Positions 1 through 8,429 of a DNA stretch of 47,713 bases are shown here, one piece after another. Origin of the DNA: Methanobrevibacter millerae (GTDB lineage Archaea > Methanobacteriota > Methanobacteria > Methanobacteriales > Methanobacteriaceae). The notes under the pieces were generated by a model that was not told the origin of the DNA, made no database searches, and worked only from the letters and a program-made list of their open reading frames with translations. Location of the stretch: NCBI RefSeq assembly GCF_900103415.1, contig NZ_FMXB01000003.1, positions 479-48,191 of the forward strand, written 5' to 3'. The position numbers and the translations under genes are program-made. Position 1 is the first letter of the stretch. Each line of letters begins with the position of its first letter.

Positions 1-96
1 ATAATCAGCTTCAGCAGGAATTAAATGAAAGAATTAGTGTTAATGAGCAGATTGTTGATCAGAATAATCAGCTTCAGCAGGAATTAAATGAAAGAG
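1..96 (+). repeat. 63-nt-period direct repeat in coiled coil (three heptads)
   Basis: Two nearly identical copies of a segment encoding NQLQQELNER lie 63 nt apart. The period is a multiple of the heptad, so register is kept. More copies may lie to the left of the window. Confidence 0.8.
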
Positions 97-260
97 ATAA
101 TAAAAATAAAGCATTAAATGAAGAGATCAATAATTTAAAAATGACTATTGATAAAAATAATTCAAATTTAAAATCCATATTCAAAGAAATCGAACTTCTA
201 AAATCAATTATTAATGAGAAAGATGAAACTATTAAATCTTTAAAAGGTAGTGAATATTAA
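1..260 (+). CDS. C-terminal end of a coiled-coil protein (5' end outside window)
   Basis: An open frame enters from the left edge and stops at TAA 258-260. The visible 85 residues are charged and rich in Gln, Asn, Glu, Lys and Leu with heptad spacing, which reads as a long coiled coil. A 33-nt stretch beginning at position 1 recurs at position 64, an offset of 63 nt (21 codons, exactly three heptads), so the coil grew by in-frame duplication. The stop overlaps the ATG of the next gene (TAATG), implying translational coupling. The enzymatic part, if any, lies outside the window. By position next to glycosyltransferases, and by resemblance to the coil in the next gene, it may be another surface-glycan protein with a coiled-coil tail; that is inference. 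Confidence 0.75.
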   Translation, partial: NQLQQELNERISVNEQIVDQNNQLQQELNERDNKNKALNEEINNLKMTIDKNNSNLKSIFKEIELLKSIINEKDETIKSLKGSEY

Positions 261-1915
261 TGTTAGATTTTTATAAATTAAACTCAATTCCAATTTTATT
301 AAAAAATTTCAAAGTGAAAAAAGCAATTATATCTGGATTACTAGATGAAAATTTAGCAAATGAAATTTTTAAGTATGATGCACAGTTTATTGCAATAACT
401 TCTAATTTTACTCATCCACAAATTAAAACAATTAATGGAAATCCTTTAGATGTTCTTAATCATCAAAAAAATTATGAAGCGATTTTCATAAATGATGATC
501 CTAATTGGTATACAGTTTACAATGAATTGAACATTATTAAAAAAACAAATGATGAATTTCCAATAGTTTTCATATGTAACAATACTTTCCCTCACAAACG
601 CAGAGACACATACAAAAATCCAAAAAATATTCCTCAAAATTACAAACAAGAATCAATAAAAGGATTACCGATTATTTATGATGGTGCCGAAATTATCATT
701 GAAGATAATTATTTTCATGCGTGTGACGAAAATACTCCGAAAAATGGAGTATCAACAGCAATTGAAGATTTTTTAGATGAAAATAGTGATATTGATTTAG
801 TAGAATTCAAATTTATTGAAGATATCACGATTTTATGTCCTAAAACAACAATTTCAAAAATCAGAATAGATAAAACAAAGCATGAATGTTTTGATAAAAA
901 ATTAAATATAGAAAATTTTTCTGATATACTAATAGAAAATCAGTTACTCCTGTCATATCTTGAAAAATACAATATTAAAGAACTTAATTCTAGTGTAAAT
1001 ACAAATAAAAAAATAATTAAGGATTATGAAAATAAAATTCATGTTCAAGATAGTGAAATTAAACTTAAAGAAAGTCAGTTAATTGGTGTGACTAGTGAAT
1101 TAAATGTAAAAGATTTGCAAATTAAAGATTTCGAGTCTAAATTAACCAATAAGAATAATGATTTAAATTCTTTGGAAAGTAAACTTCAATCTGCAAACAC
1201 AGAAATTAAATATTTAAAAAATGAAATTAATAATATTAAATCATTATCAAAAAATAACGAAGCAGATTATATATTTAAAATTAAAGCGAGTAATGAAAAA
1301 ATTAATTCATTGGAAAAAGATTTGTCTGAAATTGAATCAAAAATGTCAAAAGATAACAATGATTTAAAAGTTGCAAACCGTAATTTGAGCAAAGAGTTAA
1401 AAGTTGCAAATCAAGATTTGAGCAATCAAATTAAAAAAGTTAATAATCTTTATTCTGAAATCAAGAGTACAAAAAAGTTATTAAATGCTGTAAAACAGGA
1501 AAATTTACATCAAATCACTGAATTAAATTCAAAAGATTATTGTCTCCTTTGTTTTAAAGAAGAAATATCTAATAATGAATTGGAAATAAATTATTTTAAA
1601 AATCAATCTTTAATTAAAAAATTCATTTCTCCTTCTTCTTATTTATATTTACTTTTAAAGTCAAAACCTAATGAATTTTTGGTTAATTTTAAATTATATA
1701 ACTCTTTAAAAAATAGCAAATGTTTTGATATAGGATATTATCTTAATAATAATTCAGATATTGAAAGAAGTAGGTGGATTAAATATTTTTCACCAGAATT
1801 ACATTATGTTTGCAAAGGATTTGAAGAAAAACGCAAATTCAATAAAAAATATTTTAATACTAACTCAAAAGAAGAACTTTTAGAGTATATATCTACTTGT
1901 GAACATGAAAAATAA
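260..1915 (+). CDS. Methyltransferase-like protein with coiled coil and glycosyltransferase-associated C-terminal module
   Basis: This 551-residue protein has three parts. Residues 1-240 look like a Rossmann-type class I methyltransferase-like domain: an alternating beta/alpha pattern, YEAIFINDDPNWY where TylF-like enzymes carry an acidic strand end, and a following FICNN. A clear glycine-rich SAM loop is missing, so activity is doubtful. Residues about 240-420 are a coiled coil of ELKVANRDLS-like repeats. Residues 460-545 contain FDIGYYLNNNSDIERS and HYVCKGFEEKRKF, which resemble the short module (YLxxYPDV...HYxxxGxxEGR) often attached to large polysaccharide glycosyltransferases. No signal peptide or TM segment is seen. 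It overlaps the upstream stop and is followed after 14 nt by the large glycosyltransferase, so it is in one operon. The methyltransferase call is by fold impression only. Confidence 0.5.
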   Translation: MLDFYKLNSIPILLKNFKVKKAIISGLLDENLANEIFKYDAQFIAITSNFTHPQIKTINGNPLDVLNHQKNYEAIFINDDPNWYTVYNELNIIKKTNDEFPIVFICNNTFPHKRRDTYKNPKNIPQNYKQESIKGLPIIYDGAEIIIEDNYFHACDENTPKNGVSTAIEDFLDENSDIDLVEFKFIEDITILCPKTTISKIRIDKTKHECFDKKLNIENFSDILIENQLLLSYLEKYNIKELNSSVNTNKKIIKDYENKIHVQDSEIKLKESQLIGVTSELNVKDLQIKDFESKLTNKNNDLNSLESKLQSANTEIKYLKNEINNIKSLSKNNEADYIFKIKASNEKINSLEKDLSEIESKMSKDNNDLKVANRNLSKELKVANQDLSNQIKKVNNLYSEIKSTKKLLNAVKQENLHQITELNSKDYCLLCFKEEISNNELEINYFKNQSLIKKFISPSSYLYLLLKSKPNEFLVNFKLYNSLKNSKCFDIGYYLNNNSDIERSRWIKYFSPELHYVCKGFEEKRKFNKKYFNTNSKEELLEYISTCEHEK

Positions 1916-1929
1916 CTTAAGGTGTTCTT

Positions 1930-4900
1930 GTGTTTAAAATAACAATTATTATCCCATTATCTATTCATCATGAATTAAATGATGAAACTTTTGAATCTAT
2001 ATTAAATCAAAGCATAGGTTTTGAAAATTTACAAATTATATTTGTATATCAAAAATTAGATGAATATTTGATTGATTTATCTGAAAATTATGAAAATATT
2101 ATTTCAATAAAAATAAAAGATTATGATATTTTTAACGGCCATTTATATAATATTGGAATGAAACATGCATCTAGTAACTTTCTGATGTTTTTAAAACCTG
2201 AAGAAATACTTATGGATGATGCATGTGAATTATTATATAATGGAATAATAAATAAAGACATTGATTTTATTAGCGGTATCTCAAAAATTGATGAAAACAA
2301 ATCTTTAGATAATGAACTTAGTTTATTTAAGAATTTTAATATGGGTGATAAACTTTTTAAAAAATCGTTTATTACCAATAATAATATCATGTTTTCAAAT
2401 GATTCATTTGATTCGGAATTATCATTTTTTATTAATGTTTATTCAAGTTCTAAAAATTTTAAAATATTAAATAAAATTTTAGTAAAATCTAATAGTAAAA
2501 ATCCGGTTTTTTCTAAAAAAATGATTAAAGGATTGTTAGATACCTATTATGAAATGTTTTATATAACTCAAAATCGGGATAACTCCCATATTTTTAATAA
2601 TATATTGCTTTTTGATAATTTAAATTATTTTTTAACCCTTTGTTCTACAAATAAGTTATCTGCGGATGATTTATTAGAACTTTTTATATATTCAAAACCA
2701 TTATTTGATTTATATTATCAAAATAATGATTTTGAATCAAATAATAAATCTCCATTATTTGACTTTATTTTTCAAGGAAAATATGAGGATGCGATTTATC
2801 ATATTTTTGGTGAAAATACTCCTATGCAAAAAGATATCTTGGTAGCAACATTATGTGATCAGTATACATATAATTCATTTAAATTTGAATGTCATTTATT
2901 TAAATTAAACCCAAATAATTGGTTAAATCAACTAAAAATTAAAAAACCAGATTTATTTTTATTTACAACATCAAATAATGAAAATGCTGATTTATATGAA
3001 ATCATTAAATATTGTAATGACTTTAATATTCCCACAATAGTTTGGGAAAATAAAAAAACGGATTTATCTAAAGAGATATTTTTAAGTTTTGATTATATTT
3101 TTTCATGTTATAAAGAAAGTGTACAATATTATCAAAATAAAAATCATGAGAATGTTAATTATTTAATGTTTGCAACACAACCAATGTTATTTAATCCTTT
3201 AAATAAAAATCATAAATTAATAAATAAAAATTCTAAAGATGAAAAAATATCAAGAACTATTAAGACAATTAAAAGGGAATTTGATGTATATAGAACAAAT
3301 AGTTTAAAAACGAACAGAACCACTATTCATTATAATCAAAAATCAAATTTAGAAAAAAAAGAGGATATTATTGGGGAATTGGAGGATTGTCCTTTATTAA
3401 CAAATGAGAATTTATGTAATCATGAAATTTTTGAATTAATGTCCTTGAATAAGTTAATTTTTGCGGATTATTCTGATTTATTAGAGGATTTATTTGGAAA
3501 TAATATATATTATTTTAATAAAGACAACATTGATTTTACAAAAATAGAAATGGATGAAATCAAAAATAAAAATTTGCATAATGTTTTAAAAAATCATACT
3601 TATACTAATAGATTTAGACAAATTCTCGATACAATTAATTTTAAATACATTCCATATATTAAGCATGTTACTTTATTTTACAATTTGAATAATCTAATTG
3701 AATTGGAGTCAATTTATAATCATTTCCATTCTATTGAATATCCATTCAAACAAATGATAATTATTACAACTGAAGATAAATTATATCTGCCGAATACTAT
3801 TCTAAAATCACAACTAAATGATTTAGAGTTATTTGAAAATGACTATTTTGTTTTTGCTGATGTTAATTTAGATTCGGATTTTGTGTGGGAAGCAATATTA
3901 CATTCAAGTTATATCTCCCATGATGTTGGTTTTAAAGAAGATATTGAAAAAAAATTTATATTTGATAAAACTGAAGACAAGTCCAATATAATTTTTAATG
4001 GTACGCAATATAATCATATTATTTCAGAAAATATTAATGATTATGACATTTATTGTTTTAATAACTTCCAAGTTAAAGTTTCAGTGATAATTCCAGTTTA
4101 TAATGTTGAAAATTATCTTGAAGAATGTTTAGAAAGCGTAATTAATCAAACCTTAAAAGATATAGAAATTATTTGTGTAAATGATGGATCTACTGATTCT
4201 TCATTAGATATACTTAAAAGATACATGGAAATAGATTCTCGAATTAAAATTATTACTCAACTAAATAAAGGTTTGGGGGATGCTAGAAATACTGGTTTAG
4301 CTATAGCGAAAGGCAAATATATTTATTTCATAGATTCTGATGATGTAGTTGAAATAATCGGTCTTAAAGAAATGTATCAACAGTGTGAATTTAAAGAATT
4401 AGATATGCTCAAATTTAATTTAATGACATTCGATGATGAAACTGGTGAAAAGAAAGCCTTATATCAAAGAGTTAAACCCGCATTTTTACAAGAATTGGGT
4501 GATGTTGTTTTTGATTATAAAACTATTGGGTCTGATGTATATACGCTTTCACCAAATATGCAATCAAGTTTCTTCAATAGGGAAGCAGTAAAAAATATTA
4601 GATTTCCTGAAAAACTCATATTTGAAGATAATTTATATTTAATTGAAGCATTATTCAATTCTAAAAGGGTTTATTATTATGATAAATTTTTGGCAAATAA
4701 ACGAGAAAGATTTAATTCAATTACTACTTCAACGGGTAAAAATTTCCCTGATGTTATAGAAATAAGAAATCTAATTGTTGATTTAGCTAAAAAATATGAT
4801 TTTTATGAAGAATATAAATTTACAATTTATTCTAGAAAATATATGTTTATAAAACTTTTATTTTTACAAACTTCAGATTATTATAAAAAGAACTTTTTTG

Positions 4901-5055
4901 AAAAAATCAAAGAAGATTGTATAAATAAAAAAGAAGAGTATGAAAATGAAGGAATTTTTGATATTTTAGATGAAAAATCGATTAAAATATTTAATGCGGG
5001 ATTAAATTCTAAAAATTATGAAGAATTCGAAGAACTTATTAGAAATGCAAGGTGA
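1930..5055 (+). CDS. Multidomain glycosyltransferase: pseudo-GT2 + CgeB-like + active GT2
   Basis: The GTG start is chosen because AAGGTG lies 6-11 nt upstream and the GT2 fold begins at once (KITIIIPL). Residues 1-220 match the GT2 domain of the next gene in detail but have lost both nucleotide-sugar motifs: DDGSTD reads YQKLDE and FFDPDD reads FLKPEE. Residues about 300-560 (VATLCDQYTYNSFKFE, then NHEIFELMSLNK) resemble the CgeB/DUF3880 type of glycosyltransferase. Residues 716-1030 are a canonical GT2 with VSVIIPVYN, NDGS at 751-754 and DSDD at 802-805, so this is the likely catalytic part. The protein is probably cytoplasmic and transfers a sugar from a nucleotide donor onto a growing surface glycan; the acceptor is unknown. 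The stop overlaps the ribosome binding site of the next gene. Confidence 0.82.
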   Translation: MFKITIIIPLSIHHELNDETFESILNQSIGFENLQIIFVYQKLDEYLIDLSENYENIISIKIKDYDIFNGHLYNIGMKHASSNFLMFLKPEEILMDDACELLYNGIINKDIDFISGISKIDENKSLDNELSLFKNFNMGDKLFKKSFITNNNIMFSNDSFDSELSFFINVYSSSKNFKILNKILVKSNSKNPVFSKKMIKGLLDTYYEMFYITQNRDNSHIFNNILLFDNLNYFLTLCSTNKLSADDLLELFIYSKPLFDLYYQNNDFESNNKSPLFDFIFQGKYEDAIYHIFGENTPMQKDILVATLCDQYTYNSFKFECHLFKLNPNNWLNQLKIKKPDLFLFTTSNNENADLYEIIKYCNDFNIPTIVWENKKTDLSKEIFLSFDYIFSCYKESVQYYQNKNHENVNYLMFATQPMLFNPLNKNHKLINKNSKDEKISRTIKTIKREFDVYRTNSLKTNRTTIHYNQKSNLEKKEDIIGELEDCPLLTNENLCNHEIFELMSLNKLIFADYSDLLEDLFGNNIYYFNKDNIDFTKIEMDEIKNKNLHNVLKNHTYTNRFRQILDTINFKYIPYIKHVTLFYNLNNLIELESIYNHFHSIEYPFKQMIIITTEDKLYLPNTILKSQLNDLELFENDYFVFADVNLDSDFVWEAILHSSYISHDVGFKEDIEKKFIFDKTEDKSNIIFNGTQYNHIISENINDYDIYCFNNFQVKVSVIIPVYNVENYLEECLESVINQTLKDIEIICVNDGSTDSSLDILKRYMEIDSRIKIITQLNKGLGDARNTGLAIAKGKYIYFIDSDDVVEIIGLKEMYQQCEFKELDMLKFNLMTFDDETGEKKALYQRVKPAFLQELGDVVFDYKTIGSDVYTLSPNMQSSFFNREAVKNIRFPEKLIFEDNLYLIEALFNSKRVYYYDKFLANKRERFNSITTSTGKNFPDVIEIRNLIVDLAKKYDFYEEYKFTIYSRKYMFIKLLFLQTSDYYKKNFFEKIKEDCINKKEEYENEGIFDILDEKSIKIFNAGLNSKNYEEFEELIRNAR

Positions 5056-5059
5056 AAAA

Positions 5060-6211
5060 ATGTATAAAATTTCTATAATAATACCAGTATTTAACGCTGA
5101 AAAATATATCAAACGATGTTTTGATAATCTTCTTTCGCAAACAATTGGGTTTTCAAATATTCAAGTTATATTCGTTGATGATGGTTCTACGGATAATAGT
5201 TCTCAACTTATTGATAAATATGCTGAAGATTATGATAATGTAATATCAATTCATTTTCATGAAAATTCAGGTACTGCAGGAAAACCTAGAAATGAAGGAA
5301 TGAAATTCACATTTTCAGATTATATTTTATTTTTCGATCCAGACGATATTTTAATGGAAAATGCATGTGAGGTTTTATATACTAAAATGATAGAATCTGA
5401 TGTGGATATTGTTTCTGGAGGATATAAAAAACAAAACTGGATTGCTACCTGGAAACCATTTATTGACGCGGATGAAACATTTATTACAAATCCAAAAGAA
5501 AATTTTTCGATTTATTTCAACCCCCCAGGATTGCCTGCAAAACTATTTAAAAGAGATTTATTAATTAAAAATGATATTAAATTTCCAGAAATACGCATGG
5601 CAGAAGATATAGTTTTTTTGATTAAATCATATTTTTATGCAAACTCAATATTATCTTTGAATAATTTTATAGTTTTTGAATATTATGTTAGAACTGATAT
5701 TAATAATAAGTCAGTAACTCAAAATATCACGAAAAAATATTTATATGATCTTTTAGAGGGTTATGTGGGTGTATTGGATTTATTTGAGGAATTTAATATA
5801 AATCCGTTACTTAGAAAGATTTATTTCACTAAAAATCATTTTAATTTTCTTCGAGTGCAACTAAACGAATTAAAAATTAATCCGGAGGAACTTTCAGAAT
5901 TATTTAAATCACAACTTTTTTTAAAGATTAGAAATCAAAAATTTGTTCTGGAAGATGATGAATTAAATGATTTTTTCAATCAATTCATTAAAAATCATGA
6001 AGATGTCACAGGTAAAATGCTCCAATCAATTTGTAGGCGGACACAAAAAGAGTTTATTGAGTCTAACACTTATATAACTGAAGAGAAATATGAATGTAAA
6101 GAAAATAATATGAAAAAAGATTATGAAATTCAAAATATAGAAAAAGAACTATATTTTTTCATTAAAAAAAATGCTAAGTTATATAATTCAATTGAGGATT
6201 CTAAAAAATGA
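5060..6211 (+). CDS. GT2 family glycosyltransferase
   Basis: This 383-residue protein begins with YKISIIIPVFN and carries DDGS at 40-43 and DPDD at 93-96, the donor- and metal-binding motifs of inverting GT2 enzymes. I chose ATG 5060 because AGGTGA at 5050-5055 sits at ideal spacing and the fold starts immediately; an in-frame ATG at 5018 would add 14 residues with no known counterpart and overlap the upstream gene. The same AGGTGA contains the stop codon of the upstream gene, so translation is coupled. The C-terminal 150 residues are helical and charged. The gene ends in a strong terminator, so it closes the operon. The sugar and acceptor cannot be told from sequence. Confidence 0.88.
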   Translation: MYKISIIIPVFNAEKYIKRCFDNLLSQTIGFSNIQVIFVDDGSTDNSSQLIDKYAEDYDNVISIHFHENSGTAGKPRNEGMKFTFSDYILFFDPDDILMENACEVLYTKMIESDVDIVSGGYKKQNWIATWKPFIDADETFITNPKENFSIYFNPPGLPAKLFKRDLLIKNDIKFPEIRMAEDIVFLIKSYFYANSILSLNNFIVFEYYVRTDINNKSVTQNITKKYLYDLLEGYVGVLDLFEEFNINPLLRKIYFTKNHFNFLRVQLNELKINPEELSELFKSQLFLKIRNQKFVLEDDELNDFFNQFIKNHEDVTGKMLQSICRRTQKEFIESNTYITEEKYECKENNMKKDYEIQNIEKELYFFIKKNAKLYNSIEDSKK

Positions 6212-6239
6212 ATTGTATTCATAATTTAGAATCATTTTT
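6197..6239. terminator. Hairpin terminator between convergent genes
   Basis: Arms 6197-6213 and 6217-6233 pair over 17 positions with two mismatches around a TGT loop, followed by TTTTT at 6235-6239. The 5' arm includes the stop codon of the GT2 gene. It lies between convergent genes and may act on both; the T-run favours the + strand. Confidence 0.75.
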
Positions 6240-6265
6240 GATTTTACTGAATATCATGAATAAAT

Positions 6266-6958
6266 TTAACTAAAAATTTCATGTATAGTGTCCTTTTTTC
6301 CAATTTGATTGTTAACATTGGATTCATGGATAGTTGCAGTCCACATTGGATGTTCGGTTTCAAAAAAAACCACATTATTATTTTCTAAAATTTTTGCATG
6401 ATTATACCTTAGAATGGAAGTTCCTTTTTGACTAATCAGTGAACAGAAAGGATTGTCTTTTCGTATATAATGATATTTTTTATTTGTTTTCAAATCTAAT
6501 TTTTCACCATGGGGAAATGAAATAATGCAATTATGCAGATTGTTGTCTGCATAATCTTGAATTTGTTTTATAAAACTTTTTTCAATCATATCATCGTTGT
6601 CAACTCTACTAGTAATATAAAAATCATAATTATCATTTTTGGTACAGAAATTTAGTGAAGTAAATTCTTCTTCATCATCAAAATAATAATCATCAAATTC
6701 ATAAATTTTTTTTAATTCATTTATTCTCTTTAAAAATTCATCTGGTGTATTCTTATGAAATAAAACAACCCAAGTAAAATTTTGATTAATCTGATTTTTT
6801 ATAGATGGCAATGTATATTTTTCAAATATATTAAATCGTTCTTCTAAATAATCGTCATCAAATATTCTAAGCATTGGATTATTGTCCGGATCTCTTAATT
6901 CACACCCATAATGGACTCTAAGATTAAATCTTGTTATTAAATAATGTTTGTATTTCAA
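6266..6958 (-). CDS. Putative rhamnosyltransferase-like glycosyltransferase
   Basis: The 230-residue product has HYLITRFNLR near the N-terminus, RFNIFEKYTLPSIKNQ, WVVLFHKNTPDEF and an acidic SRVDNDD at about residue 115, the set of features of the 'putative rhamnosyl transferase' family (PF11316 type), a GT2-like fold with DxD as the metal site. The start is a TTG at 6956-6958, supported by GGCGAT about 7 nt upstream; a nearby upstream ATG is out of frame. It is transcribed against the glycosyltransferase operon and divergently from the nucleotide-sugar dehydrogenase. Role by context: adding a deoxyhexose or similar sugar to the surface glycan. The family match is good; the actual sugar is an inference. 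Confidence 0.72.
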   Translation of the reverse strand: MKYKHYLITRFNLRVHYGCELRDPDNNPMLRIFDDDYLEERFNIFEKYTLPSIKNQINQNFTWVVLFHKNTPDEFLKRINELKKIYEFDDYYFDDEEEFTSLNFCTKNDNYDFYITSRVDNDDMIEKSFIKQIQDYADNNLHNCIISFPHGEKLDLKTNKKYHYIRKDNPFCSLISQKGTSILRYNHAKILENNNVVFFETEHPMWTATIHESNVNNQIGKKDTIHEIFS

Positions 6959-7050
6959 AATATCGCCTTTTCATATTAATCTTTGATAATTTTTAAATAG
7001 TAATATTTATCAAAAAATATCAAAAGTATTTTATTGATATTTTATTTCAA

Positions 7051-7062
7051 TAGTTATTTATA
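7051..7062 (+). promoter_or_regulatory. TATA-like element for the nucleotide-sugar dehydrogenase
   Basis: TTATTTATAATT lies about 25-30 nt upstream of ATG 7086. There is no ribosome binding site between them, which fits a leaderless or nearly leaderless transcript. The other direction serves the rhamnosyltransferase-like gene. Confidence 0.45.
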
Positions 7063-7085
7063 ATTATACACATAAATGTTATCTT

Positions 7086-8384
7086 ATGAATTTGACTATT
7101 ATTGGAGTAGGTTATGTTGGGCTAGTTACTGGAACTTGCTTTGCCGAAATGGGTAATAAGGTATATTGTGTCGATATAGATGAAAAAAGAATCAATAATT
7201 TAAAAAAAGGTATTATTCCAATTTATGAGCCTCATTTAGAAACTATGGTGATTGATAATCAAAGCAAAAATAATCTAATTTTTACAACTAATTTAAAAGA
7301 GGCATTGGATGATTCTAATATTATTTTCATTGCAATTGGCACTCCTGAATCTGAAGGGGGAGGAGTTAATTTAGATTTTATTTTCACTGTTGCAAAACAA
7401 ATTGCAGATAATATCACAAAAGAATCATTAATTGTTACTAAATCAACTGTTCCGGTTGGAACTAATTTTAAAATAAAAGAAATCATCAATGAAAATTCGG
7501 ATGTTGAAATTCATATTGCATCAAATCCCGAATTCCTAAAAGAAGGTGCGGCAATTGACGATTGTTTGCATCCAGATAGAATAATTATTGGTTCTGAGGA
7601 TATAAAATCAATAGAAATTTTAAAAGAATTATATGGTCCTTTCGTTTCTAATCATGATAGATTTATTATAATGGATGTTAAAAGTGCTGAAATGACTAAA
7701 TATGTTGCTAATGCCATGCTTGCAACTAAAATTTCATTTATGAATGAAATGGCCAATATTTGTGAAAAGACTGGTGCAAATATTCAAAATGTTCGATTAG
7801 GTATTGGTTCGGATAAACGTATTGGTTATAAATATATATATGCTGGTTGTGGATATGGAGGGTCATGTTTTCCAAAAGATGTAAAAGGTTTAATTAATAC
7901 ATCACTTGAAAATGGTTATATCCCATCAATATTGTCGATGGTTGATGAAGTAAATGAAGCTCAAAAAATGGTTTTAATAGATAAAATTACTAATAGGTTT
8001 GGTCATGATTTAAGTAATTTAACTTTTGGTATTTGGGGTCTTTCATTTAAACCTCAAACTGATGATGTTAGGTCAGCCCCATCAATCACCATTGTTTCCG
8101 AGCTAATTAAACGGGGAGCAAGAGTAAAAGCATATGACCCAAAAGCAATTGAAAATTTTAAATGTGAAATTAAATCAGATAATATAACTTACGTTGATTC
8201 AAAATATGATGTTTTAGATAATGCTGATGCTTTAATTTTAATCACAGAATGGAAAGAATTTAGAAGTTTAGATTTAAATGAGCTTTCAAAAAGATTAAAT
8301 CAAAAAATAATCTTTGATGGTAGAAATATTTATCCTAAAAGAATTGAAGATGAAGGTTTTGAACTTCATCAAATTGGTTGTTAA
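7086..8384 (+). CDS. UDP-glucose/UDP-sugar 6-dehydrogenase
   Basis: This 432-residue protein is a full-length UDP-sugar dehydrogenase: NAD-binding GVGYVGLVTGTCFAEMGN at the N-terminus, KSTVPVGT, EFLKEG, a central K-(x)n-N helix (AEMTKYVANAMLATKISFMNEMA), the catalytic Cys261 in GYGGSCFPKD, and a C-terminal domain with GLSFKPQTDDVRSAPS. It oxidises the C6 of a UDP-hexose twice with NAD+, giving a UDP-uronate. UDP-glucose 6-dehydrogenase is the best reading, though UDP-GlcNAc/ManNAc dehydrogenases share the motifs. It supplies uronic acid for the neighbouring glycosyltransferases. A second, unrelated-subtype UDP-glucose dehydrogenase gene 5 kb away is dead, so this may be the only local source. 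Confidence 0.9.
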   Translation: MNLTIIGVGYVGLVTGTCFAEMGNKVYCVDIDEKRINNLKKGIIPIYEPHLETMVIDNQSKNNLIFTTNLKEALDDSNIIFIAIGTPESEGGGVNLDFIFTVAKQIADNITKESLIVTKSTVPVGTNFKIKEIINENSDVEIHIASNPEFLKEGAAIDDCLHPDRIIIGSEDIKSIEILKELYGPFVSNHDRFIIMDVKSAEMTKYVANAMLATKISFMNEMANICEKTGANIQNVRLGIGSDKRIGYKYIYAGCGYGGSCFPKDVKGLINTSLENGYIPSILSMVDEVNEAQKMVLIDKITNRFGHDLSNLTFGIWGLSFKPQTDDVRSAPSITIVSELIKRGARVKAYDPKAIENFKCEIKSDNITYVDSKYDVLDNADALILITEWKEFRSLDLNELSKRLNQKIIFDGRNIYPKRIEDEGFELHQIGC

Positions 8385-8429
8385 AAAGAATGAATATTTT
8401 CCATAATTTGAAAATTTTAAAGTATTTAT

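Noticed and set aside
5018-5059. Longer start for the GT2 gene
   Set aside because: It would overlap the upstream gene, lacks a ribosome binding site and adds residues before the conserved fold.
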